Both the position numbers and the translations under genes were made by a program. Below are positions 12,501 through 25,369 of a stretch of DNA of 64,000 nt, in pieces. The notes below the pieces were generated by a model that saw only the letters and a program-made list of their open reading frames with translations, was not told the origin of the DNA and made no database searches. How positions within the stretch are numbered: position 1 is the stretch's first letter; every line of letters starts with the position of its first letter. This stretch comes from Antitrichia curtipendula. Lineage: Eukaryota > Streptophyta > Bryopsida > Hypnales > Leucodontaceae. The stretch is taken from the NCBI GenBank assembly GCA_951230915.1, contig OX579641.1, positions 15,044,254-15,108,253 of the forward strand. Reading direction: 5' to 3'.

Positions 12501-15500
12501 TGTCTCCTTTCTCATCTCATCTGTCAAAAGCAAAATGAGACGTTGTACCTTGAAAACATAGCAACAAACTGAGCATTTTACTGACCGCAACAAAAATCGC
12601 TGCCACCATTGGGCTTCAAACACATGAACTTCCCTACAAATCAAACTAGAAGCGTTCTACATTGATGTCGGAATTCAGAGCTCCGAAGCAATATTTAATG
12701 TTCTTTGAAATAGGGAAAATTAATTACAAAATCAATAAAAAAATATCTATACCACATACAAGTTCCAATCGTTTAGATTAGCAAATATTAATCATATTTT
12801 GGAACACACAATTTTAGAAAATTACTTTTAATGATTGAAACTCTGAACACTAACATTACGAAAATACTAAACAAAGCATTTCAAATATTACCTTCTTTTG
12901 TAAGTGCTCCGGAGACCCACGCGGCGAGGCATGTCGTTACTTGAACTTTTCAGGGCAGATCCACTGACTACTTGAGCCTTTTCATCATCGTCAGAGGAAT
13001 CGATCTCCATAGCTGTATCCTGGTTTAAAAAGAGATTAGAACTCTGTTGTCCGAGAAAGATCATTGAAAAATCTGTCAAATGAAACCCTCTGACAGCGAT
13101 TGACCATTGGATGAAGGACTACTTCGGTGAGCCCTGGTCATCCTTCACCATGCTGATTATCACCTTGCCAATATTTGGGTTGTTGTAAGTGCTTTCTCTC
13201 ACCTACCCCAAAAATTAAACGAGTTTATGGTGACTTCATTTTTCTAGGTCAATAAGTATATAAGTATGTCAAGAATTTACATAAAGTAGCCTATCTCCGT
13301 TCATGTAGACCCCTGCTTAAATGCAAGTTGTTTCTATTAAAATATAAACTGGTCTCAGATCAGGTTTACCTCACAATTCTGGGTGACACAAATAAAAGCA
13401 TGCAGCGGATCACTGTGATGGAATATAGGCTTACCGGTGTTCCGCCAATAGTATTTTCCTGACGTGCTCGTTTCCGACTAATCTTCCCTGCCGCTTTCGC
13501 ATCTGGAGTCTACGGTTTGCCCGGATAGAAAACTTATTAATCATACGTAGCTGTAAAGGAGTATGACCAGGACCTAGATCGTGAATAAGGAGGAATGCAA
13601 TGAAAAAGAAAAACGAGCCCGTACAACCTCTAAAACCTTGACAGCGAACACTAGCAGTTCACCCACCCATACAAAGTGAAGAGACATAAGCTGAAGCGAA
13701 GCCCTAAAAAAGAGAAGAGTAAAGCGCATATAGACAATCAAGCCCGAGAGAGTGGATATGTAAGACGAAACTCACCTTAAGATCACTGTCCACATGAAAA
13801 GAAGGATCATGCATCTTTGCCTTTCTCCTACATTCACAGAAGCAGAAGCAATTAAAGCAGAAGCATATGGCAGAAAACAATGAAAGTCTCGCAAAAGAGA
13901 ACCATACACCATATCAAGAATTCTGCATGACTAGCAACAATATCCTGTACCACTTCAATTGACTGGATGGAATACTATGCCATTACAAAACCTTTGCCAC
14001 AACTATTACAAATCATCTTATTCAATCAATACCTACATTACTGGAAAGATGATGCATAAAGCTTACCGACACACTGAACAATATAGTCCATCTTTCCCAG
14101 GAACGGGATTCAGGTAGGAGGTCTTTTTACAAGAGACGCAACCCCCACCTTGGTCACATTGATTCGACGTCAATAACTCTCGACTAGAGGGTCCTGCTTG
14201 CTCCCCAGATGATACACGAGTTGTCCTTTCCACAGATGAGGCTCCTCTTTCTGGTGATGGAGACTGACTGATAATTTCAGGTAATACTATAGATTTTCCA
14301 TTCTTGCATGATGCAGATTTGAAATCGGCAAGAAGTGAAGATCCAGTCGGAGAGTGCAAAGAAGCTTTAGTTGATAAGCTCTCTGTCTGTACATCCAATC
14401 AAGTTTCTCAGACGCGGTAGTTGGTTTCTCATGTCATAAACATAGGGCCATCTCATATCTTTAACCGGATACATGAATGTGGAATAGGTAATTCCAATCA
14501 TCAAGAGTCTTATAAGGATCTGCAAGAACTTAGAGATGTAAACATTTATATATCAAACCATTATCGACTTATCTGTCTGTGACTAAAGCAGAGGAGTACA
14601 AACTACAATCTGCGCCACTGAAACGAAAACGCAGCGAAACTGTAAATAACACTCTAACTACCTTGGCGGTAGAGCAAGTGCCAAAACCCCCGATTAACTC
14701 AGGTTGCGTCGTCGCCCCTGTTCCACACCTTGCTTGCACGTTCCCAAACGTGCCAGGAGCTGTATAATACATAGAGATCAGCAAATGTTCTCAAGCTGTG
14801 TGAAGAGAGAAGAATGTATGTAAAGTACGAGAGGGCAGCAAGAATAGCTATCTTGAACAAAAGTCACACTACAAAATAAAGAAAACTCCCTAAACATTGG
14901 CCATCAAAGAAAAAAAGAGAAGAAAGTCCATGCACGATACCTCTACCGAGAAATTCGATGTCCAGTGACTTACGAGTAGATGCCTGGCAAAAAAATTCGG
15001 TAGTGAGATACAAGTGGAATGCAACAAACAAAACTGGCCACCTTAAACAAAAATGCATGATTTCAAAGTAAAACCAAATCACTGCTCTCTTACTGCCGCA
15101 CAGGTCAGGTCAAATTCTATGATACCTATTTTTATCACACACTCGTCAGGCTTGCATTTAGCCAACTCTCGAATTTCCAGACACGTCTACTTACAAAACG
15201 AAGGCAGAAATCTGGATTCTTCATTACTAACAACTTCATAATAACTAGATGAACTTACACCCTCCTCTGCTCGTCATTCTCATTCAGAGAGTCTGCCTCA
15301 TGCATAGAAATTGGAAATACCAGAGGTCGACTAATATCAATTCCAAATGTAGGGGTTTAGTTCACCCTAACATCCAAGTGTACCATAATGCAATTACAAG
15401 AGCGAGTAAAATCAGAAAAGATGAAGAAACCGTCCGTAAAACTCACAAACACATCACACATTTGGAAACCAGAAAAAACTCCACGTACCACCAGAGACGG

Positions 15501-16476
15501 CTTAATTCGCCTGGACTCCTTCTCGTTCTTCAAGTTTTGCAGATGTTTTGTAAATTTGGCCCCGTCATCTGGTAATTTCAGATTTTTACCCATCGAAACG
15601 TAGCCTTCGTACTTCTCAATATCATCCTCCAGCTGTGTCTCGGAAAGGTTTTTAAATTTCTCCGCCTTAGAGTCTCTGTCTTCAGGCTCGGGTCCATCTG
15701 AGTCATCCCCAGAACACTCTACATCCACGGGGGGGGAATGACCTATCATTTTGGAGAAATTAGCAATGAAGAGCCTGCTAGTACCAGGCAAAAGAGTAAA
15801 CGCACCACACCAAGCAGTATCATCCAATGCAGCCCGGACTAAATCTAGAGGCTAGAGAAAGTATGAAACGTCCCTCGAACTAACATCGTCACTTGCAAAA
15901 ATACTTATTCTAGACTTAAAAAATTATGCTCAACGCCAACGATCGATGCGTCACACTTCAAAACGGGTAAAGAAACGTGCATAGAAATACGAAAAGCCAC
16001 GCATGACTTGCAAATATCTCCCTCTCCAAGAGAACATCGCCAAACAAGCAATCTGTCTTTTCCGCCTCCTAAAAAACTACTACAGGCACTTTGGTCTTCG
16101 CTCCCTACCACCAAAAAAGAAACACAAACGCTAATTGAAAAATTGCGCACAATGCAGCACCTTAAAAAGTGATTATAGCTGCAACACCGAAATTGCAAGC
16201 GAAAATTTTCTTTGCAATGTCGGTGCAGCGCAAGAAGATTTGCGCTCGCAACAGAATTGCGAAACGCGTTTCGTTAGGTCTTCACGTCGACGCTGGCTTA
16301 CCTCGGTTTGGCTCGGCGAGAGACAGGCCGTCCCATCGATGGAAGGGCGACGCCGGTGCATCTTCCGGGTATCTCAGGGTTTCGAAACGAAATGGGGCCG
16401 GGTCGGACCGGTTCCATCTTTGCCCAACTGCTCTGATGCCGGGTATCTGGAATGTCGACGGCTGGGGCAGCATCAT
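9538..16476 (-). CDS. SUMO-specific cysteine protease, OTS1/OTS2 (ULP1c/d) class, multi-exon
   Basis: Removes SUMO from proteins, probably in the nucleus. Minus-strand exons, 5' to 3': 16476-16302, 15844-15489, 14983-14941, 14759-14662, 14386-14067, 13827-13776, 13509-13435, 13019-12892, 12403-12371, 12226-12131, 11831-11741, 11520-11423, 11302-11171, 10652-10538, 10117-9989, 9721-9538. All junctions keep frame (708 codons plus one base). Residues run from the ATG at 16476. The Ulp1/C48 core has FLNDTVIDFYIK (about 448-459), HFFNSFFYKKL, the catalytic His524 in LHWSL, Asp549 in HLDSM, Gln608 in VPLQENE and Cys614 in DCGLFLL. The order and the HFFN/FFYKKL and RKFVEQAP signatures match plant OTS proteins. 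Exon 2 carries an acidic stretch and a helical segment (GYVSMGKNLKLPDDG) like the N-terminal part of that class. Exon 5 adds a CxxC...CxxC pair. The last coding bases are unresolved: splicing to the acceptor near 9362 would create TAA at the junction. Core exons are very secure; exons 3-7 rest on splice signals and phase. Confidence 0.85.
10827..11022. mobile_element. 196-bp pogo/Emigrant-like MITE in a SUMO protease intron
   Basis: The left end is CAGGTAGAACCTCTCTTAGTGC and the right end is its near-exact inverted copy (GCACAAAGAGAGGTTCTACCTG). Each end is flanked by TA (10825-10826, 11023-11024), the expected target duplication of Tc1/mariner/pogo elements. The termini resemble plant Emigrant MITEs (CAGTAAAACCTC type, from memory). 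An 18-bp piece of the left end (10834-10851) recurs as a perfect direct copy inside the element at 10967-10984. It lies wholly within the intron between the exons at 11302-11171 and 10652-10538. Confidence 0.85.
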
Positions 16477-16479
16477 TCT

Positions 16480-18130
16480 TCTTTGAGGGGTACGTGTTCC
16501 TTCAATGGTCAGATATTTAATTCGGGGAATTCATCTACATTTTTCCATGGCATTATAGCTTGCAATCCTTAAAAGAGTGCTGTAGGGGCTACTTGCATCC
16601 AGACATATGTAGATTATGGATTAAATATATTTTATTCATCCAAATACATTGTCATTTACAAACACATCGTGCCAAGATAATATCTTGCCAACATGTGACA
16701 AGTGTGAGTAACATATCGTGACAAAACCAATTATTTAACAGTGACTATGTGAGTGTCGAAGCATTATTACTATTACATTCAAATATATGAATGATATAAA
16801 AATCACCTTCAATAAATACTAATGCCACCAAAGGTGAATACACCTAGTATAGAACTCCACAAAGAAATTTGTAAGACAATACACAACCTTCAATGCAACA
16901 CAGAACTTGATAATGACTAGAATACTAACCTATACCACAATCTAATAGCTTTAGACTCATAGTGTACACCATGAGTCAATGGGACCATATCAACTGGCCT
17001 ATGATACTTATCACAACAATCATATGACTTTGAAAGCATTGACACAAATGCAAAAAACATCTAGTACATGATCATTACTAATACTTGACATTAACAACGT
17101 CCATAGCAACAAAAATAAATAAATGCCCCTACATATGATGCATAAACAAATGTAATAAGTGACACAGCAATACCCTTTTACTTAACCCTTTTAGTATTGA
17201 AGCTCATTTCATGCTAGCAAAGCCCCCCACCCCCCGCAATGTGACCCTGAAAATACCAACTGTAATAACTCAATAGAAAGCTATATATGACAATTGACTA
17301 TCCATCGGAAGACAACTTGAACACAACCATTGACTAAAAAAGATTTCTTCTAGTTGCAAATTCAAACATTGTAAATCCCCTCTAGAACAAACATCACACA
17401 AAATTATAGTGGTAAAGCCCTTAGTATTTCTACGCAACACAAATTTCAATTCAACTGAAATATAAGAGCTACTAGCATCGATTCAACCATCAATATGTGA
17501 AAAATGATACAATGCATAATTGCATGTGTAGTCCATATAGACCTTATTATCACAACCCTCTAGGAGTAAACTCCCAACCAAAACATATACTTTGTGCATT
17601 TGTAGAATAATACACCTTATTGTCACATCAAGCATTGTAGGATGTACCATCTACTCCAAATAGGCTTAATTTCTAAGCTAAAAACAATGTATTTGAAGCC
17701 AATAACCTCCTTTGCAAATGTTGGCATAATACAAGGTGTCTCTATGTTGTACAACAAAGAGATTCTCCAATGCTATCAATATCATCCTTTGATACTACTC
17801 CGCTCTTTCTTCACAAATACATGAACACGTGACTAGATCATCTACATTAATTAACAAGCACTAACGTCTTGCTTAATGGCTACTAATAAAATCAAATATC
17901 ACTCTTATAAGAGATTATAAGGTGAAAAAAGCCAAAAAATGTTTACTTGCTAAATAGGTAGCCTATGGCTATTCATGGTAAATGCAAGCACCAATCTTTG
18001 TGATGTTCTTACTTCAAGCTATACTTCAAAAGTCCCCTCGAAGGTTAACACCATATGCTCTATCAAACCATCCACCTCGGAGTAATCTTGTGATGTAAAG
18101 CGGTGATCAATCATCACTTACTCACACAAA
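16480..18130. other. SUMO protease 5' flank, then AT-rich intergenic DNA
   Basis: The first hundred or so bases should hold the minus-strand promoter and 5' UTR. I see no decisive core promoter element. From about 16600 the sequence becomes AT-rich and repeat-like, with a short poly-C tract near 17223. No gene is recognised; the 60-residue frame at 17642-17824 has no family features. Confidence 0.5.
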
Positions 18131-19560
18131 GCTTGAAATTCACCAAAAAACTCATGTTCACACCTCCGCTAGGCTTCCAAAGTGATTCAACACTCTATCC
18201 AAAAATGAATAATTTTTTCCTTTGTTCAACTTGTTTGGCAAGGCCATGAGCTCAACTTATTTTGACAAATGCTCCATCATCATCAAGACATATTTTTTGT
18301 GGCATGGTGTCACTAATAATGGTCCTACAAAGTTCAAACTCCACCTATGGCTCAATTTTATAACTGGCAATGGTTGTAAATGAAGCATTGGAACATTCAA
18401 TGATGTCGCACTTGATCATGCACCATACATTTAGCTACTAGCTCTTGAACTTGCATTTGCATGTCTCTCTACCAAATGAATAGTAAATCTACAACAAGCT
18501 ATGAGTCTTTTGTAGTCCAAAATGTCCCAAGTCTTTGCATGCATGTGTAACTAGCTTTACTCTTTCATGAAGTGTTAGTACCACCTTTTTCAAACCATTA
18601 GATGTTTTTTACCTCCATTAGAGGGTTGTTTTAGGCATATTCCCAATGCTAGGAACTAGACATTGCTGCCTAGAATTAAAAATTAAAAAATTAGTTAAAA
18701 AATTAAAATTAATTTTTTCTTTAAAAAATATTTAAATATTTTTATTTGATGTGGTTGTAGTTCTGCCACATCGAACTACTGATTTGATATAGTTCCTACA
18801 TTTTCAGTAGTCCGGGAACTTGCAACACTCTAGGACCTTGAAATCTCATCTAATGCAACCTAAAATACTTGAATCAATTGAATCCCCTTCTACAATAGCT
18901 TCTTGATTCCTTGCAAGATCTAATCTCTCTCTCCTAGGGCCACTTTACCATGCTTGAAATAATTCATCACCTCCGTATCATCAAAAATATCCTTGGCACG
19001 CCTAGACTCTTCACCACCCTCCTCATCTATCATAGCCGCAATGGCTTCTTTGGTAATGTCTATTGTCATTGTCATCATACTCAAATATTTGGCACTATGC
19101 CACCTTAGTAATGAATTCTCTCCCTCTTCTATGCCATTTGATGGCTTTTTAATTGGATTGTGGCTCAAGCCATAATCATCCATATTTATCAAAACCATGA
19201 GATGAACAACCTTGAAGTCATATTCCATCAAGATCATGGCCTATTGTACAAGCTTACGTGTAAGCTTGCTAGACTCCATTAACCACTACAATAGTTCGTG
19301 ATCTATGTAACCAATAAAATCTTATTACTATATGAATAGCACCAAAATTTTGCAATTTCCCCACTTATTGCCAAACATTATCCTTTTAAGAGCTATAATT
19401 TTCCTCTACATTGTTGTAGTACCAGTTGGCATATACAATAACAAATTCCTTGCCATCAGCATCCATTTGATCCAATACTATGCCAATTTTCACTAAGCTC
19501 TAATTCATTTGTAGTTGATAATTGTGTTGTATTAGAAATAGGCCTTTGTAATATTAGTGC
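18130..19560 (-). pseudogene. decayed Ty3/gypsy retrotransposon pol (RNase H and integrase)
   Basis: Minus-strand translation in shifting frames reads as Ty3/gypsy pol. At about 19560-19400 an RNase H segment has VLDQMDADGKEFVIVYAN and later EENYSS. At about 19310-19180 comes YIDHELL, then a segment ending LMEYDFKVV, matching the usual DHxALxxL...LLxEFDFxV pattern, followed by GLSHNPIKKP (the LSRNP position). Further along the minus strand, about 18400-18240, are LQPLPVIKLSHRWSLNFVG and KKYVLMMMEHLSK, an integrase-like core start. Several stop codons and frame changes interrupt it, so it is non-functional. LTRs were not located, and 19561-20700 may hold its more decayed upstream part. Confidence 0.75.
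18620..18830. repeat. AT-tract and hairpin segment, possible MITE relative
   Basis: A long A/T tract is followed by GATGTGG...CCACATC, a short hairpin at about 18749-18775. The same arrangement (A/T tract beside a GTGGCA/TGCCA hairpin) is seen inside 43966-44260 and near 28370-28450. The three may be diverged members of one element family; boundaries are not defined here. Confidence 0.3.
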
Positions 19561-21880
19561 CAATGATAGATGCTCCTTCAATTTATATGTCATGATCTTC
19601 ATTATAAAGCATGTCTAAGTCACCTTGGTAAACACTGGGAACCTTAAAGGTGACTTCTCAAGCCTTACAAGAAACTAGGTGAGTAAAAATGAAGAATTAT
19701 AAACAAACAAAGCATTATAGCACTCTGATTAAGACAAATCGGGTGGCAAGCTATACATTTTTGGAAATTTGTGAGAGTATATATCCATGAATTTAAATAA
19801 CACAAGAATTCAATTTGTACATCAAAAGATATAGCTCCTCAAAGTTGGCAGTGTCTTAGCTGCAAACCTAAGGTGTATGACATGGAAAAAGGGGGTTTCA
19901 AGAGGAATTCCTTGTCCAAATAGGGCATGTTCCATATCATTGAAAAGCTATAGAGACAACAATTCCAAAACTTATGGGTAAACAAACAAATAGAGTCCTA
20001 GAGAATTGAACCTTTTAGGAGATCCAAACCTTTGGAGGGACATAATTTGCTCAATACTTGTTGCATTTGATAAAGTGAATAGTTCAAGGTGATCTATGTA
20101 AAAATTAGATTACAAAAATGGACTTGCATTTTGAATTTAGAATCAAAAGCTAAACATAGAGTTTCACCATTGCCTTCATGACACTGTGGAATACTCTTTG
20201 GCACTTCTTGATATTGGTAAATGATCTCTTGCTTTGTATTAAACTTTGACATTGAGTTGTGATTAGTGAGTCCTAAAATGAGTTCCAAATTAAGGTTGCT
20301 TGATTTAGTGGAAAATTGGATATACAGTTAAAAAGTGGTTAATGTTAGTGTTGTTGGTAGGTAGTGACATCAATGGAAGTTCTGCCCAAGTCATCAAATG
20401 ACTTGCCCTTGAATGTTTTGTGGAAGCTAAGAGATGAGAATCATCTAGAGAAATGGGAACCATGTTACTAGAGTTGGAACTTAACACTATAAGTGTAGTA
20501 TGTGCAATGTTAGAAGATATTGACCCTTGATGTCACTAGAAGTGAAGTGCTATAGAGGCATTTTAAGAACTTGAAGGAAATAGATGTTAGCAAGGGGAAC
20601 AGAGTTACTTCTTGCTCAACTCTCCATATGCAAGGTTGATTATTCTTTGTCAACTTAATTAATGACTTTGCAATATATGACCTCCAATTCCAAAGGAAAG
20701 AAATATGTAACTACCACTTTGATCTCCTCGTTAATGTTGTACTCCTATCTACCAACACAGAATGTGATAGATCTATTTGTGAAATCTAAAAACCGACATA
20801 TATCAATGCTAAACCTTTTGCAAGTGAGTTGATTAACCAACATGTATAAATGTTTGATTTAATTTAAATACTCCCACCACAAGTTGGAAATAAAAGTCAA
20901 GTAAAGGTTTTAATCTAGCTTAGCCAATTTACTCTTCCAATCAATAATCTGCACATTGCTACTATTCTAGTGCTAATACACAAGAATGTGAAAATACGGA
21001 TTGTCAATATTTCACATAATAGTACTTGGCAAAAGATTCCTAAGCCAATCAACATGTAACGGCCTGTGTCATCATGTGACCATTATTCCATTATCCTTCT
21101 ACAAGACAAAAGTCTATATGATTGAGCAAACCTGCTACAATAGATCTCTAGACTAGTCTAATTCAACTACATATAGTCCTTGCTTGTGTAATCTTGAACT
21201 AAAAGGCACGCAAACCCAATCACTACATGAACACAAGTTGCAACCATTATAGCCTTCAAAAACACAAATAATTGGTATTATCCGTAGAGCAAGGGTATAA
21301 AACACATGCCATATGGCGCTAAACTTTCCCCAAGCTCTTTTATTATTGTTATTCAAAAAGTCTTAGTATTGTTTTGAAAACAACCGCAAATTTTTATTTA
21401 TTTTTAAACAATTCTTATTTATTTTAGAATAATTTTAAGTAAAAAGATTTGTCATATTTCAACAAATAAATACTATAAGAGCACTTCAAGATATTAAATT
21501 GGACATTATTGTTGACATAAAAACATGGATTGTTACATTGGATGTCACCTAAAATCAATCACCTAAAATATAGGTTTTTTATAATAAAAGAAAATAATTG
21601 ACCCATCATATCATCTAAATAAACTGAAAATATCAAAAAGTTTAAATTGACGACAAGTAACATAAACCAATGTGGAGTTGACAATGTAGGTCAAATACTA
21701 CACAATGGTTGACATTGCATCTTGCATCACATGTCCATCTATTATTCCCAACTCTATTGCAAATCACACAAAATGTGGAAAAAAGTCCAAATTCATGTAA
21801 ATAAGTGGTAAGAGATCTTTACAATGACCTCTACTAATATAAGGTCCAATATTGTATTGCCTATGATACTATCACATGAG
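19561..21880. other. AT-rich intergenic DNA, no gene recognised
   Basis: Short frames only (for example 20094-20288, 20305-20487 and 21153-21356 on the minus strand), without family motifs. It may include unrecognisable upstream sequence of the gypsy remnant. Confidence 0.5.
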
Positions 21881-23432
21881 CATAGAGGTCAAATTACACT
21901 CAAATGTATCACAAAAGGGATCAAACCCACGAAAATCTACAATGTAACTTCTTTTTAGTTATCGTTTTTTAATGCTAATCTATTAATTTTAGATGGTTTA
22001 GTCCCTTTGGACTAGTATTTCAAGTCATATTAAGCCTAATACCATTTTATTCATCAAAAATAAATAAAAATTCTTTATTATAGTTCCAATTGAAGTTTAG
22101 ATGTCAACATGTCAAGTTTTTCAATAGTAAAAAAGGGTCTAATTTTTGATGAATAATAATGTAATTGAATAAAAAAAATCATGTATATATATAATCATAT
22201 GATAGAGTAAAAAATGACTATTTTGCTATAATTTGAATACTTTTTCATTTTCTATAATATTCAAAAGTAAAAACTTGTAAATGTCCTTTTCAATACAAAA
22301 AATAATCCAAATGATGACTTCTTAGAACAAAAAATGTATATATTATTTACTTCAAGGTCCCTATATGAGCTATTTTTGGAATTGAATGTCTAAATTTTGT
22401 ATTAGATGAAATCAATAACTTGTTAATAATCAATTAATCAATTAGAAAATTATATTTTTTTGAGTTCAAGATTTAATCATTAAACCTTTTTAAAATAGTT
22501 TTATGTTTGAGAAGTATAAAAAATTGGATGAAAATATCCTTTTAAAGTAATATATTGTTAATAAAAAAGACTAAATTTAGCCTTAAAATTGGTGATTTAC
22601 GTCTTTTAAAGGATTTTTCCTATAAAATTTTGTCTCCAAGTTATTTAAAGAAAACAAATTTAAGGAAAAAATTGTTTACATGTGAAACTTTGATTCATTC
22701 CATTTGGATTAGTGATGTGAAAGTTATGAACAATCTTGTTTTTCGAGCAATCTAGGCATCTTCCTGAAAAAATAACTTATAGGATTCATTTCTGAAAGCA
22801 ATTTTTCAAATTTTTCAAATTTTTTTTTGATAAGGTTAATTTTGATTTCTGGAACAATCTCACCATTGGGATTATTGTATTTCAATTTCATCTTAGAGCT
22901 ATTAATGATTTATTTTTTCTTTCAATCTTGAACCTACTTCTACTTGACAGTTTTTTAAAGAATGAAAAACAAACATTTTTTTTGGAACTTTTTTTCCTAA
23001 AATTTCAATTCAATTCTTCAATACAAAATTATTTCAATTCAAAGTCTATAGTGCAAAAAAATTCCACAAAGGGCGGTCAAAGTCATCTGAAATTGCATGC
23101 TAGTCAGCTAGTGTTCAAAAAAACTTTTTTTTCAACTTTGAATGCTAGTATCTTCCAATTTGTAAAATCAAACTCCATAAATTCTTACCACATGATCTTA
23201 GACAAGTAAGGTACAAGATCCTACGATTATATTCTAAATTTATTTTTTCTTGGATGAACACAACAGAAATGACAGTTTGAGTGGTTTTTGATAGAAAAAT
23301 GACCTTGGACCTTTAGGGGTTAGAAATGACAACCTCAAAGTAATTTGTAGCATAAAAAGTTCAAAAAAGGACTCGAGTCATGTCCTAGCAAAGTAATCTC
23401 AATGAGTGTGGTTTAAGCCATCTAAATCCTAA
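21881..23432. repeat. dispersed repeat, longest copy (about 1.55 kb)
   Basis: Base-by-base reading shows extended similarity with 31075-31992. Shared stretches include tctataatattcaaaagtaa, aaatgtccttttcaata and the final ctagcaaa-taatc-tgtggttta segment. The 31-kb copy lacks the middle part (about 22680-23330). That middle part is instead what is shared with 1-660 and 45400-45720. Open frames inside (22555-22755, 22928-23209) have no recognisable domains. It is most likely a non-autonomous element, class unknown. Confidence 0.65.
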
Positions 23433-25369
23433 AAGTATAATATTGTCAACCATGTCAACCAAGTCCTCCAGCTAAAGTGGATATGGGGGCAAGGAAGGCC
23501 TTGAGCAGTGCTAATGGCAATTTTACATAACCCTTCATTTTATAAAATACCTCCACTTTCTCCAATCTTCAACAGTTCACAATCATCATCCATTACACAA
23601 CAAAAAGTGGTCGCTCATGGGAAATGAACCTTCAAACGCCACAAACCACATCTCAAATTTTTCTGCCTAAACTACTCTTCTAGAAAGCACTTTGCTTTAG
23701 TACACTTAAGTGTTGTAGAACATTAGAAAAAAATTGACCCCTGTAGAGGACCATTTGACTTTTGACCAATGTGCAAATATAGGGAAAAAAAAGTTTTTTG
23801 AAAAATAAAACATTTTAGCCTCCACTCCTGCGTGGCACGCCAAATGATTACATAGACCAAAATTTTTTTTTTAAAATTATTATTTTTTAATTCTGCAATT
23901 GCACATTTTCAATGTAATTAAACAATTGTCTATACATCCGTGATAATTTAGTGAGAAATTGTACCTCAACTTCTAGCCACGCAAGTGGGAGGAAATGGGA
24001 GTTGTTAAACTCCCTAGCATACACCACCTTTGCTAAGACCTTCACGTCTCCATGCAAATATATCTAATAAAAAAATATGTTGTAGCCATCTAAATTGGAA
24101 CAAAACCATCTAATCTTGGTGTGACAAATATTGGTGATTTGTAGCCAACACATGGTACTGAATCTAAATGCAATGTTGTTGAGCTACATATGTATACCAT
24201 AAATCCATAACAATGATTCCAAAACTATAACAAAATTATGGCTCTAAAATATTCCTAATCAATGCTCCCTAAAGAAGCAAATATTCACATTGTTTCCATT
24301 TAAATTTTGGGTGTGCTAAATGTACATTGTAGAATTTCTAGAAAATTTGAAAATTTAAGCAATTCCAAGACCGTCGTGAGCAGCTGGATGCAAAAGCGTA
24401 AACTCATCGACTTAATCGTTAGCATTCATCCCTTGCCTTGTAAAATTAGGGTTAGCAAAGTTTTCACATACACCGTTGGATGGGAGCTGGGCAACTCCAT
24501 CGCAACTATTGATGTCACAAGCATCAACTTCTCCATCGCCTCCACTAGTAGTCAAGGTTCAACGTTGGCATTCTCCCTAAGTCCTACAAGTTTAGCAGGT
24601 ATATTTCCTTGTTGCATTTACTTCTTGATTCTTGTACATTGGCGCATTCATTGAGTTTTGAGTAGGAGAGTTATGCTTCTGCTTCTTGGGCTTTCAATGT
24701 GCATTGCCTTTTTTTGAATTCGGCACTTTTGCAATAGGGCCAATTCCTTTCTGATGTAAATTTGAGAGACATTTCTGGATTGCCTTTTGCGCATTCACTC
24801 CAATCGGAAAATGGAGGCTGTCTGGCTTCAATGTGTGTTTTGAATTTCAACTTTGGATGGTTGGACAACAAGCACGCCTTGTATTGAATTTGCTTGGTGG
24901 TTGTTCAGTTGAGAATTTTTGGAGTGGTATGTTGAAAATTGTTGCACAATGAAATTTAAAGCAACTTTGGTGAATTGCAGCATGCGCTTGCTCAAGACGA
25001 TGTCACGTGAAGCTCTCTCTAATGCTCTCCTCGTTGTGTTGGAATTTTGGGATTGTCAATTCATTACGTTTTTGCTGTTGGTTTGTGCTTTACACTATTT
25101 CGCTTGTATGCTCGATTTATCTTCTTGGAGTTTTGGCTTGTGGATGTAGGACAACGATTTTCTGGTAGCACCTAGGTTAAAATTATCTGATAACTTCCGT
25201 GCCAAGACGTTTGGTTCTTCTCGCAACATGCACAATTTGGGGAAGTATTTCTCAGAACCTGCTTCTACTATTGAGGTGATACACATCTCAGAGATCTGTT
25301 TGTCTAATTTTTTACTTGAATTTCTACCTTGCTTCCTTTGATTTTGGAAGCAACAGTTGGTTTAGCAAA
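23433..25369. other. intergenic DNA upstream of the hAT remnant
   Basis: AT-rich up to about 24370, then somewhat less so to 25370. The 115-residue plus-strand frame at 24307-24654 and the frame at 24919-25149 show no recognisable domains. Part of this may be non-coding 5' sequence of the hAT element that follows. Confidence 0.4.

Noticed and set aside
13100..13200. Possible extra SUMO protease exon encoding NNPNIGKVIISMVKDDQG
   Set aside because: It runs into a TAG and lacks a good donor; exons 13509-13435 and 13019-12892 join in phase without it.
15249..15603. Plus-strand frames of 71-108 residues
   Set aside because: Antisense to exon 2 and intron 2 of the SUMO protease gene.
16173..16361. 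Minus-strand start at 16361 (MHRRRPSIDG frame) as the SUMO protease start
   Set aside because: Splicing this frame from the 16302 donor to the exon at 15844 gives an immediate TAG; the frame from 16476 joins correctly.
16135..16572. Plus-strand frame of 145 residues
   Set aside because: Antisense to exon 1 and the first intron of the SUMO protease; the minus-strand reading has the phase-consistent splice donor.
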